Assembly (NCBI GenBank): GCA_026874595.1
Contig: CM049308.1
Coordinates: 93,611,624 to 93,675,623 of the forward strand
Direction: 5' to 3'
From: Sipunculus nudus
Taxonomy: Eukaryota; Annelida; Sipuncula; Golfingiida; Sipunculidae
Length of the DNA: 64,000 nucleotides
Below, one piece after another: positions 43,460-54,996 of the stretch; the stretch's first letter is position 1, and the number at the start of each line of letters is the position of its first letter. Under the pieces are notes generated by a model. The model searched no databases. It had not been told where the DNA came from and saw nothing but the letters and a program-made list of their open reading frames with translations. A program made the position numbers and the translations under genes.

Positions 43460-44311
43460 ACTTCGCTACGGAGCCCGGGAGACGACATGGTGAAAAATAT
43501 TTATTAATTCGTGCGCACGAAATACTAATCCGTGCGCACGAATTACTAATCCGTGCGCACGAATTACTAGGTACGAAAAATATATTTCCAAGGTGGAAAA
43601 AAATATTTATTAATTCGTGCGCACGAAATACTAATCCGTGCGCACGAATTACTTACTGTGCGCAGGAATTAGTGACCAATGAGAACAGCTCTCTTATGTT
43701 GCTGGCTCAATGCTCATTGGCTACTAATTCGTGCGCACGAGTTATTAATTCGTGCGTACGAATTACTAGCCAATGAGAAGCATATCGACTCAGTCTAGGC
43801 ACAGGCTGACAGTTTCAGCGGGCACACACGGTTGTCAAAATGGAGCCCAGCGTCTTCCGACAGTTCCATGACTTCCTACCTCGGAAAATTTGAAACTCTG
43901 TATATTGAAAATAGAAAGGGCTTTAAGCGATACTTAAAGAATATAAATATAAAACTCACAGAACCAGTTGCCGTGCATGGTGGAAAATTTCTAAGGCTTT
44001 CTCTAGTAAAAAAAAAAAAAACAAACAACAAGCAACCTTATAATCGTTGGGGCATAATGGGAACATAATTATAGACAAAGCCGATCAGGCTGAAATTTTT
44101 AACAGTTATTTTGCTTCACAAAGTAACTACAGTTACAGTTCTCAATCGCCATTGACGATGATGCTTAATTGCAAATTACACATAAACTAGGTGAAATGAA
44201 CTTCACAGAAATTCTCATATCATATTTGGGATTCGCTTTCCTGACAGGAACACATAAACATGATATGTTTGAAAGCAAATAAGCGTTTGGAAATTTTGGA
44301 AAAATTATAAA

Positions 44312-44935
44312 TTCCATTTCTCTATGAAAGCTTTAGATCGTATGTACAAATTATTAATACGTTTAGTACTGGAGTGTGGTGTTTTAATATTTAACAATTG
44401 TTCTGTCAGACAGTCATACCAGCTGTAGAGTATACAACGGAAAGCATGTTTAACATGTACTGGAGCGCTCTCGACTTCCAGCACTGGAGCTATGGTAAAA
44501 GAGCTATAATGGTCAAGTATAAAAATAAGAAGAGAGATGGCTATACAATCCACATTTTATGAAATGATCAACGGACTAACTCCATATTATCTGCTAATAT
44601 ATTAACTCAAACTCTTGTCTCATGTTCAGCCCTATACAGTCCGCGCAAATCGCATTTGCTAAAGATACCGAGGTTCAAACGGAAAGATTGTCGCTTTTCT
44701 TTACTTCCAATTTTCTTTTCTTTCCTTTCAACAGCCTGCAAACTTTTGAACAGTTTCCTATAATTCAGTCAACTTCAATCGATTCCTTTAAGGAAAATGT
44801 TCGTGACTGTTTAAACCCTGCCTCTCGAGAAATATACAGTTATTATTGCGACAATAATCGTCAACATCCATACTCGGTTACGAATAGGTGCCAGTTACTT
44901 AAATCAATACCTATTTTGAATTGGAAAGACTGATG
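44312..44935 (+). pseudogene. Decayed LINE reverse transcriptase C-terminus inside the 1.9-kb element
   Basis: One frame reads FSMKALDRMYKLLIRLVLEC, then NNCSVRQSYQL, a stop, SIQRKACLTCTGAL, a stop after MVKEL, and STFYEMINGLTPYYL, ending at TAA. The sequence resumes in another frame with SIDSFKENVRDCL. The order LIRPLLEY-like, QRKAC, YKMINGLTP-like, SFK is that of the thumb and C-terminus of CR1/Jockey-type LINE RTs. At least three in-frame stops and a frameshift mark it as dead. It is a different copy from 42230-42796. Confidence 0.8.
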
Positions 44936-45060
44936 GTTATAATCTAATTGATATGCTCGATATGGACTGAGACGTTTATTTTTATTGTATTACGCCTACC
45001 AGTAATAATATATGTATAAATATCAGTGTGTGTGGAATGTCAATCTGTATTAACGTATAT

Positions 45061-45064
<4 letters not shown>

Positions 45065-45123
<59 letters not shown>
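45065..45123. repeat. (TA)n microsatellite
   Basis: About 28 TA dinucleotides in a row. Confidence 0.97.
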
Positions 45124-45125
<2 letters not shown>

Positions 45126-45406
45126 TATCGTGTGTGAATTTATGTGCACTTTTCTAATCTGATCATTTATATATACATATATACATTCATGTTAATTTTT
45201 CACTTTCTTTTAATTTATATGCAGGAGAGCAGTTAGCCTTATCGGCTACTTTGTTATCCGTGCGCACGAATTAGTAATTCGTGGCCACGAATTAGTAATT
45301 CGTGCGCACGGATTAGTAATTCGTGTGCACGAATTAATAAATATTTTTCACCATGTCGTCTCCCGGGCTCTGTACTTCGCCGATCCTGCGCGTGGCAATT
45401 TTATTT

Positions 45407-48400
45407 TTAGCTCAGCTGACTATAAGTCATCTGAGCTATAGTCGTGGTCCATTGTCCGTCGTCCGTCCGTCCGTCTGTCCGTCCGTCCGTCTGGATGTCC
45501 GTCCGTAAGACTGGCACGTTTCGACACCGTTGGACCTACGAATCTGAAATTCGGCATACAGTTAGATGTCTCTAAAATCTTCTACCATGCCGAAAATTGG
45601 GTCAATAGGACTTCGTTCCTTCGAGATATTAAGGAAAAACCTCAATTTTTTATTAGAAATCTATTTTCACACTTCAGGACTGCCTAATATCAAAACCACT
45701 CATCTGCTTTTCTTCATATTTACCATAAATATTTCTCTATATAGTTTCTATGTACATGCCAGATATTAAGTCAGTATTATATCATTTAAAAAAGTTATGG
45801 GCCCAAACATAATAGACTTTGTAAAAAAATCAGGAAGATATTTGGTCACTTAAGACCAAAAGTGTTAAAGGTAGGGACTTTTTTCCAGTAATACAACTTT
45901 AATTAATCAAAATTTAATTGTATACCAAAAATTAGATCAAAATCTGTTAAATTTTTAAATATTGGCAAAAATATAAAATTGGTACCTTAAATTTTGCCCA
46001 ACTTTGGCCACGGCACGTTTTTTTCCTGTAAGTACTGTGGATTTAATTTTTACAGCATGTATACATAAAGATTTAATCTGTTAAAATCTGAAATTTGAAA
46101 ATAAAAGCTTCAAAATTAGGCTTGTTATTGAATTTTTTTTAGGCTCTTGTTGTATTCCCTTACATTGTCAAGCAGTCCACTTTGATGACTATAGGTCATT
46201 CAGTGCACATCTCTATGCTCCCCAGGCTGTTGGCATAATATTAGATGTCCCCAAAATCTCCTACCATACCAAAAATTGGGTCATTAGGACTTTGTTCCTT
46301 CGAGATATTAAGGAAAAAAAACTCCGTTTTCCATAAGAAAAGCCATTGTTACACTTCAAGGCTGCCTAATATCAAAACCACTGATCTGTTTTTGATTGTA
46401 TTTAGTATTCACATTCTTTCATACATTTTCTATGAACATACCAAAAATTAGGTCAGTATTGGGTATTATTTTGAAGTTATGGGCCAAAACATAATGCATT
46501 TTTTTTTTAAATCAGGAAATATATTTACTCACCTAACATGAGAATTGCTGAACCTAGAGACTATTTTTTTCAGGAATATAACTTTATTTAATCAAGATTC
46601 AATTGTTTACCCAAAATTAGATCTGAACTTTGCAAATTTTTCAAGTTATTAGCATAAATAAAAAATCAATACCTTAAATTTTGTCCAACTTTGGCAGTGT
46701 TGATTTAATTTTCACAGCATATATACATAAGGATTTAATCTGTTAAAATCTGAAATTTCAAAGAAATTGATTGGAAAGAATAGCTTTTATTCATGTTTTC
46801 ATACACCATGTCAAGTGTTGTTTACATCTAGCCCACCTAGTAGTACAGCCTTCACTTGCATTATGTAACCTACCCCAGGCAGCTTGCCTTGGGTCAGCTT
46901 GGCCACTACCAGCAGGCTTCCCCTCTGCCCTGTACTCCCCCCCCCCCCCCCCCAGATGGTGCATAAACTAGATGAATGTTATTATTTTCTGTATTTGATT
47001 CATTCTTATTCTAGGCTTTGTTACATTTTAGATTTTGTATTGTACCACCAGGGTTACAATGATTAAAGTGTACATTTAATTGTGTCCACAAAGTGGTGTA
47101 TTGCTATGAAAGTGTGGATGTTCATGAGATAAGTAATTCCTTACTTCAAAGGAGAAAAAACTTCACCAGGTGTGAAATTGACTATTAATTCCAGTGATAA
47201 ATTAAAACTGGGATAGTAATTAGCACAATGATATCGTTTGTCCCTCATTCAACCAACAGTGTGTATACTTTATTTGAAAAGATTTTTTATTTTATCAAAT
47301 TTACTGAATCTTTTATTTTATTTTGGTGAATAAAATTAAGCATGTACTGAAAACTCCAATGTGCAAAACTTTATAATAGTGATTCAAGGAATATTCTTGT
47401 AGATGCCATGTTGTGGCATTATTTTCTTTTAAATTCAGTTTAAACATTTATGATTTAAAAATAATAAAATATATGTGTATGCATAATATGACCCAATATG
47501 AGCTACACTCTGGATATATGATGATTGCAACTTTTGCAACAATTCTAATATTTTAACTTATAGTTTCAGTTTTTTACTCTGTATATATAATGATTGCAAC
47601 TTTTGCAACAATTCTAATATTTTAACTTATATTTTCAGGGTTTTTTTTATTAAAAATTTATAAAACCTGTAAATAAAAAAAATGATTCAGATAAAAACTT
47701 CTTAATGGAAAAAGTGGATATGCTTAAAAAAAATAGGATTATATATAAACTTAAATGCATTATTCCCTTGAAAGTGAAATAAAGGTATTAGTCCATTCTG
47801 TCAACTTCCCTGTCCATTTGTAAATTTTCATATGCATCACAGTATCTCAAAACTTTTACTGTTTTTCTTCATGACAGTCTTGTCAGAGTATTAGTTTGCA
47901 ATCATATATTTAGAACTTTACTATAACCAAGTAGGAGGGCCCCTTTCCTCTTAGCTTTTCATATTCTTATATTAATGAAAAACATTACAATAGAATATTT
48001 CTACATCCACCTTCGTGCTGCCCTCACTTTTCCCTTCTCCGAACCCCATCCCAAAGTCAGCCTCAGTAAGCAAGAACAAGATGAATCAGATATATTCATA
48101 CTTTAATATTTTATTTAACTATTCGTCCATAGGTACCTATGTACATGCCAGAAATTATGTCAATATTGTGTAATATGTAGACATAGTGGGCATCACAATA
48201 ATGTACCTTGTCAAGATTAAAGAGATATTGTGTCATACAGTCACAAATTCATAAATCACTTCATCAGCATAGTTGATCATAACATCATATCTGTCAAATT
48301 GAAAGCTTGCAGACTACCATACACTTTAGATCCTTCAACAAATAGCCTTATCATCATTCTACTACTGCTGATTACTGCTGTCATTGCATTCATATTTGCT

Positions 48401-48651
48401 CAAATATATCACAATTTTCAACCCCTCCTAAATAAATAAAAAATAAACCACTATATTTGACTCTATTAATCCATCAGTCAGGTAATTTCATTTATCATTT
48501 ACTCACATATTACATTAAATTCCTTTATAATAGCCCAACATGTCCATGATATTCATAAGCTTTATCGACTCGATATAGTATCACAGTGGAGAAACATTTA
48601 TAGTCCCAATAATTATCAGCTGAGCGCCGTGACCCATGGGTCCCGTGTTTT
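45407..48651 (+). mobile_element. Hairpin-started long repeat, longest copy
   Basis: Starts TTAGCTCAGCTGACTATAAG with a CCGTCCGTCCGTCTG tract and ends AGCTGAGCGCCGTGACCCAT. It contains two successive body units (TCTCCTACCATACC-like at about 45575 and 46258) and the uninterrupted paralogue of 36545-37765 at 46340-47110. No frame longer than 70 codons with recognisable content. Confidence 0.65.
47511..47640 (+). repeat. Tandem duplication, about 70 bp x 2
   Basis: ATGATTGCAACTTTTGCAAC followed by AATTCTAATATTTTAACTTA occurs twice in a row with few changes. Confidence 0.9.
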
Positions 48652-49026
48652 CATGGCGCACCCGGTACGCCGCCATACGCAACTCTACGTAGCCCCGGTG
48701 TGAAAAGGGCTTAGGTAAGTTTCTTAATGACAGTTTGAATTGGTCATATTTAAAGACACTATACTAGTATGTTTATAATTTAAGTGTATGAAGTAAAAAT
48801 ACACCACGATGTTGCTGATGCTATTATATGATTAAATATTATGACTTCACTCAGTTTTTTATATAATATTTAAAGGGACTTTGTAATACTCTCAACTACA
48901 TACAATACAGGTAATGTTCTGTTTATGAAGTAATACAGCTTGGATCGATCTTCAAAGTTGTAAGGTACCAGGAAGTTCAAGGTTTAGACACGTAATTGAT
49001 ATTGAAGGGGTAGAGATTAGAACCCA
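48652..49026. other. Spacer, no gene
   Basis: Begins with a CpG-rich element end (see 43190-43459), then AT-rich sequence with nothing recognised. Confidence 0.4.
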
Positions 49027-50527
49027 TTAGGGCCCTGCGCGGGGCGGGTTTTGACCCGCAGGCCGCGGGTCCCCGCTTTGGATTCAGTTCGGGGGGGGGG
49101 GGGGTTACATCTAAGGAAGTGCGGGGCGGGCCGAAATAAAGTCTTTGCAGGGCGGGCTGCGGGTTGATGACCTGGCAGTTCAGTAAAACATAAATATAAA
49201 ATAATAAAAAAAAATCATTTAAAGACACTGTTATTTTTGTATAAAATGTTTTCAGGTGGTGTAAAAATAGAAATATGTAGAGATAAATGTATGTTAATTA
49301 TATTTAATTCCTAATGATCCCATTATACTGACTGACAGTTGTAACAACACTATGCAAATGTTTCTTTTCTAGGTATAAAGTTAATAAGTAATACAAAACA
49401 GATGATGCATCATTAATTTGAAATTTAGATTTTAAACAATAGTCCTTGAGGTGGGAGCTGGCCATAACTTTGTACAAACTTACTTGGCCTCATGTTGTAT
49501 ATGGATTGTAACCCTGTACAGGTCTCACATATTACATAATATGACTTGGAGTGAAGCAAGGGCACGATTACCTTTGATCTTGTAATAGACACACTGTAGT
49601 TACAGCTGGCTCTTTAGGCGACTCAGGTGGCCTAATTGTAACTCCATGAGTCGTCTTATTGTAAATGACATAGTCACTGGCTGCATGGTCAGATCCCTGT
49701 TTGGGCATGCACAGCATCATGTGGTGATGACTGCTATAAGAAACACCGCTCTGGTCATGTCTATCTCAATGAACATCCTGAACATCCTGAAAAGCCACAT
49801 CAGTCAGATTACCTCTTTACTCCCTTGACGTCTGATTAGTCTGAGTTTCAGCTAATTAGCAGATTATGACTGAAAAGGTTGTAATCAGTAAACATATCTT
49901 AGTAGTTTGATGGCTTGTGATTGGCCATTACTATTCCCAAGGGTAACTTGGTGCACTTATTTTGAAGAAATCTACATTTTTTCTGACTTTTTTATTATAA
50001 ATCTAAGTAGAAACGGACACAAGAAAACCAAAGGTTTGTTTATTTCCCCTGTTTAGAATGAAAACATGTTTAAAATATGTAAAATTACTATGTATATATA
50101 AAATCCATTTAAGCATTCAAACATGTCTTTTAAAAAAAATTGATGAATTATGATTTGAATGATTGCTAAAACGTATTACAATAAATTTAATCACTCCAAT
50201 CATCAAAAATTTCATATATATTAATAATTAGCATGGCTAACATTTGTACTGTAGAATATTTTTGATATACATGTAAATCTTTGGATCAAAAAAACGTTTT
50301 TATAATTTTTTTGCGGGCTGGAATGCTGGCTGGAAACTTGAAACATGCGGGTATGGGCGGGTGCGGGCTGAAAGAAATTTTTGCGGGGTGGGTGCGGGCT
50401 GAAAGAATCATAGTAACTGCGGGGCGGGGCGGGATGATTATTTTTCTTTGAGTACGGGGCGGGCTGCCAGCTGACAGGCTATAACACGGGGCGGGTGCGG
50501 GTTCAAATTTCGGTCCGAGCAGGGCCC
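49027..50527. mobile_element. hAT-like element with GC-rich ends, about 1.5 kb
   Basis: The left end reads AGGGCCCTGCGCGGGGCGGG and the reverse complement of the right end GGGGCCCTGCTCGGACCG, both followed by TTTTGACCCGC or TTTGAACCCGC. The ends are dense in GCGGGC and GGGCGGG, while the interior is AT-rich with no transposase frame. No clear target duplication was found. Related ends occur at 6740-6900. Confidence 0.6.
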
Positions 50528-50548
50528 CAGTACCTTACCTTTGCTTGT

Positions 50549-51526
50549 TAGCTCAGCTGACTGAAAGTCAGCTAAGGTATAGGAATGGCGCTTTGTCCTT
50601 CTTCCGTCCGGTCATCCGCCCGTCCGTTAGAAGGGCACATGCATATCGTTACCGCTAACCCTGGCACTTTTTCAAAAAGTGAGAATGACAGTTATGCCTG
50701 TTTTATAATACATAAATCTTATACAGTAGGCCTTGTAACAGCTCGTACAAGTGGTTAAACCTACCAGATAATAATTATTTAAAACAAATGAAAAGTGAAT
50801 AATTCTTGACTATTTTTCAGTGCATGAAACCAGTGTAAAAATTTATAATAAATGTCTAGCTAGGTTGTGTGATTCACATGACATACACATTCAAATTGTA
50901 ATATCATGGCAAGTCTGATTTCCACTCCCCCTTTTGACAAAGGCTATTAGAATATCGTAAAAGTTGAATTTCGCTAAATTAAGAAATAAATCATGCAATG
51001 TGTGATTTGTCCTTCAAGTTCTTGAAGCATTTAAGAAATTTTGTGAAATTTCGTCATTACTTGTCCATTCTTAGTAAAATCTCAGTGAATTGTCAGACTT
51101 CACTGCTATGGTTACATGGATTACCGTGAAATTAAGCATCGATCCCTTATGCATCATAAGTCACAATGCTGGCGTTGCTACCTATTACGTGTGTATCTTT
51201 TAATTGTGTATGTTAGATCGACAAACTGTAGGCAGTCATTTCACTCACTGCTCAGCTTGAATTAAACCTTCATGATATTGCGCACAAAGATGCTCAAACA
51301 GAGTCTGACTAAATTGACAGAATCTGTCTTTATAAACTGTCACACACAGCCGAAATCCCTAATGGATATGAGGTATATAATACCACTAAGTTCATTGGAT
51401 CATCAGTCTCCCAACTTCAGCGACGAATTGTCTCATGCGCCTATAATGGTCGCGTGTACAGATATAGCTGGTGTTGTAACGTGGTACGATTCGTTTTCCC
51501 TAGAAAGGGTATTTTATTATAATTTC
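50549..51526 (+). mobile_element. Hairpin-started repeat, 5' part only
   Basis: Starts TTAGCTCAGCTGACTGAAAG, TCAGCTAAGGTATAGG and CGCTTTGTCC. After about 120 bp the sequence leaves the family and is unassigned. The family 3' end is not seen before the next start. Confidence 0.5.
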
Positions 51527-52020
51527 TAGCTGAGCTGACTATAATTCACCTGAGCTATTGCAAGGGTCCTTTGTCCGTCGGCTGTCATGAAGTTTGTCTG
51601 TCCGTCCATTAACAGGGCACGTTTTGAATCCGTTGGACCGAAATTCTGCATACAGTTTGATATCCCTGAGTTTTCTTACCAAACCCAAAACTGAGTCACT
51701 GCGACTTCGTTCCTTTGAGAAATCCCCCTCCTTTTAAAACCTATTGTTACATTTCAAGACTGTCTACTTACAAAACTGTTGATATTGTTTTGTTCATATT
51801 TGGCATTAGCAATCCTCTATATACTTCGTATGTAGGCCCTACATGTTGGATATTAGGTCAATATTGCCTTAATGTTTGAAGTTATGGGACCAAACATAAT
51901 GCACTTAGTCAAAAATCAGGAAATATATTTGCTCACTTAGCATGATATTTTTAAGCTGAAGAGCTCATTTCAAGTATATAAATATATATAATTTAGTTCG
52001 AATTGTATACTAGAAATTAG
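51527..52020 (+). mobile_element. Hairpin-started repeat, 5' part
   Basis: Starts CTAGCTGAGCTGACTATAAT, then GGTCCTTTGTCCGTCGGC. It carries the body phrases found at 45540-45900 (CTACATTTCAAGACTGTCTA-like, AAACATAATGCACTT). Confidence 0.6.
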
Positions 52021-52039
52021 AACAGAATATTGTATATGT

Positions 52040-52840
52040 AACCACCAAAACAAAGTTTCGCGGATAATATGTTTTTGACCGGAATCCGCCGCCGCCGCGT
52101 TCGTTTACGGAATAGAACTCTGAGACCACTGGACCGATTTATTCGGAAACTTGACACTTTTGTCGGGTCACATGTGAACTGGTGCTTAACTATTTTGCGT
52201 TGACCTCTAACCTTTCCTCTCCGCAGTGCGTCAATCTGTGCGTCTGCGTTGACACATTAACCCACATATCTTCGGACTCGTTTGACGGATCGGGCTGAAA
52301 TTTTTCTCTTGGATAGCTTTAAAATAACATAAGATAACTTACAAAAAAAATTGTATCGCCACCTGCAACCATTTTTGCACTGCGTCCATCTGTTCATCTG
52401 TCTTTAATTAAAATCACTCACACCTTTGCAGTGGTTGGACTTACTCACCTGAAATTCCGTATGCGTATACATCCTGGGTAGCTTTATTGATTTTATGACA
52501 GGTGGCGCCACCTACATTCACGTTCACGCTGCTGACATCCATGTTAATATCTCCTGACTGGTTTCACGTATCTTCCTGAAATTTTGCATGTGTATAGATC
52601 TCACATAGCTCTTTATTTTACACAAAACTGGTGGCGCCACATGCAACCATTTATGCATAGTCCCTGTTTTGTCTGCTGTGGGATAAAATCACTCATATCT
52701 CTGCAGTGGTTGGACTTATTCACCTGAAATTTTGCATATACATACATCTTGGATAGTTTCTCTTTCAAATAACAGGTGGTGCCACCTACAATCACGTTCA
52801 CGCTGCAGACATCCATGCTAATATCTCCTTATATACAAGG
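52040..52840 (-). mobile_element. GGCGCC-palindrome element, reverse of the 7.6-kb copy
   Basis: The left end AACAAAGTTTCGCGGATAAT plus CCGCCGCCGCCGCG is the reverse complement of the right end of the 7639-9462 element. TGACCTCTAACCT (52201-52213) is the decayed DR1. Palindromes follow at about 52500 and 52630. It is cut short near 52830. Confidence 0.75.
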
Positions 52841-53160
52841 TTAGGTGCATCTATTTACCTTAGCTGAGAAAACTATTCACAGACTTGCGGCAGTCGATGG
52901 AGGACATACAAACGCATCCACTTGGCCGGGCCAAAATACGTTAAAAAAACACCCACACACAGAAGCAAGGGTTTAATTGTTAATGATGGTTGTCATATAA
53001 ATACATTTAAGATTTCCGTCACATACACATTCTTAATTATGAAAGGTTATTAAGTCACATATTACAATGTATTAATTCATGTATTACTACTTTTTCTTCC
53101 CATTTGATAAGGACACGTAACATTTTATTTTGTTTATGCTGATTATACGGAATATGTACG
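52841..53160. other. Spacer, nothing recognised
   Basis: AT-rich sequence with no gene, exon or repeat end seen. Confidence 0.5.
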
Positions 53161-53345
53161 GAAAACCTCGCCGAAACATTCGGTTTAACGACCACCTCGA
53201 AATAACGACCCCTTTTCATGGTCCCGATTTTCTATGCCCTTTATATCATATATTTAAACCTCAGAATAACGGGCACCTCGTTCTTCCGTTTTGCTGACAC
53301 GTATTTCGGTCCTAACGGGTGACCTGATTGAACCTCTGTTATGCG
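53161..53345. mobile_element. Pogo/Tigger-like terminal repeat fragments
   Basis: The AACCTCG...TTTAACGACCACCTCG and AATAACGACC phrases recur three times (53165-53210, 53260-53280, 53330-53350). Such AACCTC-plus-TTAACGACCAC ends are typical of pogo/Tigger-type MITEs. Boundaries unclear. Confidence 0.45.
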
Positions 53346-53970
53346 ACCACTAAGTACAGAGCAAGCATTCCTCAATACATTACATTACTAATTAGTGAAG
53401 GGCACTTAATAAAAAGAGTGCAAGGCATACATCAAAGCGTTTTCATGGATGATCAGACCGGGATAGGAATGGTCGCGGCAGGGATTCATAACTTCAGGCA
53501 AATTATTTGTTAGGGAATTATATGCATAAGCATATTGATGCATAAGCCCTTAGCTTTGATTAACTCACTGAAAATAAAGATTTATGACTGGCTCATACTT
53601 GCTTCACGTATGTGACGTTTGTCACGTCACGTGGAATGAGTCTTTTGAATACTGTAACTGCATTCATATAAACCTTCTATGGTCAATGATTATGATATAT
53701 CCAATGTAAATACCGGACATGCATTCATTGTACATATTGTAAAAATGTTAGTCCGAGATGTGCCTGAATATAAATGTTTAACCTTTCCAATTTAATTCTT
53801 ACTAATTTTTTAAAGTATAAATAGATATTTTATAAAACAGATCGTGTTATCATATAGAGTTACCTGAAATACATGAGCAGTAATTCCAAATTATATTGAA
53901 CAAACATATGCCCGTCACAGAGAACTTAAAATTTAACAAATCTCCAGGCGGGCTGTTATAAGACTGCTAG
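53346..53970. other. AT-rich spacer downstream of the minus-strand gene
   Basis: No coding signal. A minus-strand ATTAAA at 53791-53796 could serve as a polyadenylation signal for the gene ending at 54140, but this is only a possibility. Confidence 0.35.
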
Positions 53971-54050
53971 TTAAACCTCACTTAAACGACCACTTTGAAA
54001 TACGAAAACGTTATCAAGGTTCCGTTGGTGATCGTAATGCAGAGGTTCTA
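53971..54050. mobile_element. Tiny foldback MITE, pogo/Tigger-like
   Basis: Left AAACCTCACTTAAACGACCA and the reverse complement of the right, AGAACCTCTGCATTACGATC, are imperfect inverted repeats of the AACCTC-TTAACGACC type, about 80 bp end to end. It lies just 3' of the minus-strand gene's stop codon. Confidence 0.5.
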
Positions 54051-54139
54051 ATATATATGTATATAATTCCTCAGCTCCACAGTACATGTTCAATAATGCG
54101 CAGACCATCAGAGACGTTATGATAATGATTTTTTTTGTC

Positions 54140-54656
54140 TCACAAGGTGTTGGCTTTTGCATTGTTGCCAGGCTTGGTTGCGTGTTCGTTTTTGAGGCAC
54201 TCTTTCTTTGCAGTTTTGGAATCTGGCTCTTTAGCGGTCACGGCGTTTGGCGAGTAAGAAGACGCTTCGTTTTCACTTTTTGACGTCACCTGTGGGTCTT
54301 CCGGTTTGCTGACAAAAGCTGAGGTATTCTTCTGACTCTCCGGAGTCTCAACCTCTTCACTGTTGTCGGGGGTTATTTCTCTTGAATGTGAGGGAATTAT
54401 ATCTTTGACTTGGGATGACTTCGTTTTACTGTCAAAGAGCTTTGTAAAATGTTTCTATACACGGCGCACATCTGCACGAGTAGAGCCCTGGGCTCCTTGC
54501 ACCACCGGGCCTCTTTGTGGCTCCTCCCGGACTTCCGGTTCCAAGGGTTCAGCTCGGTTATCCACATTGGGTAACAGCGGCCCGTCGGCAGCCTCTTGGC
54601 AAACGGGTTCTGTGCAGTCTGGTTCATTTTGCGGGGGAGGCTGCTGGTAACGTCTT
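54140..54656 (-). CDS. Last exon of a single-pass membrane protein: cytoplasmic tail, interrupted by one TAG
   Basis: Reading the minus strand, the acceptor is CCCTACGCAG and the exon starts at 54656. Its first base completes the Arg codon of the preceding exon. The frame then gives RRYQQPPPQNEPDCTEPVCQ and continues for 66 codons to a TAG at 54457-54455. In the same frame it continues KHFTKLFDSKTKSSQVKDII and remains open for 104 codons to TGA at 54142-54140. Both halves are alike: hydrophilic, rich in Pro, Glu, Ser, Lys and Thr, and higher in GC than the flanks. That composition suits an intracellular tail and not a chance frame. I do not recognise the family. The TAG may be a nonsense variant, a sequencing error, a read-through stop, or a true stop with a fossil tail after it. 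No ITAM or kinase domain is seen. Confidence 0.7.
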
Positions 54657-54888
54657 CTGCGTAGGGACAGAATACAAAACGGACAATTAATAGAACATTA
54701 AATAATTAAAAGCTGTATCATATTTTTTCCTTATGATTAATATATAGTTACCGTGGTAACAGCATGTTTGTATCGCAATAATTTTTCAATTAGAAATATG
54801 AATATAATAATACTTATATTAATTAATTTTAATTCATTCATCAGTCCATCAAGTTAATTTAATTTAGGCTAATAATATTTAAATGCAC

Positions 54889-54996
54889 CTTTTGTACCAA
54901 CAATATACGCCAACGGCAATCACAATACTAAGAAAAACCAATGTTCCAGCAACAGTGCCTCCAATTGTTGCACTCGATGACCTTTTGGAGAACTCT
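54889..54996 (-). CDS. Transmembrane exon of the same minus-strand gene
   Basis: The acceptor is TTATTTGCAG and the donor GTGCAT (weak after GT). The exon encodes EFSKRSSSATIGGTVAGT, a hydrophobic helix continuing LVFLSIVIAVGVYC, and WYK plus two bases of Arg. A Gly-rich start, about 22 apolar residues and a basic stop-transfer (YKRRRY across the splice) are the standard layout of a type I single-pass receptor. A second AG two bases into the exon (CAGAG) allows start at 54994, which is the frame needed if the candidate exon at 59755-59802 is spliced to it. Confidence 0.75.

Larger units (their letters stand above)
43468..45373. mobile_element. 1.9-kb TIR element with GTGCGCAC subterminal repeats
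   Basis: The left end ACGGAGCCCGGGAGACGACA and the reverse complement of the right end agree at 19 of 20 bases, and the match continues through GGTGAAAAATATTTATTAAT. The flanks are ACTTCGCT (43460-43467) and ACTTCGCC (45374-45381), a target duplication with one mismatch. Both subterminal regions carry repeats of ATTCGTGCGCACGAAT (43499-43760 and 45248-45340). Inside are a LINE fragment and a (TA)n tract at 45065-45123. I see no transposase, so it is non-autonomous; an 8-bp duplication would suit a hAT-like or P-like superfamily. Confidence 0.82.

Noticed and set aside
43832-44068. 78-codon frame inside the 1.9-kb TIR element as a transposase remnant
   Set aside because: No DDE, BED or zinc-finger motif is visible and the frame ends in a poly-A-derived lysine run.
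48230-48439. Membrane-like 69-codon frame (LIIILLLLITAVIAF)
   Set aside because: It begins at TTG, lies within a repeat-rich segment, and matches no mitochondrial or nuclear membrane protein I recognise.
54086-54650. Plus-strand frames of 65 and 95 codons over the receptor tail
   Set aside because: They are antisense shadows of the minus-strand coding exon, which has splice sites and a composition that fits a tail.
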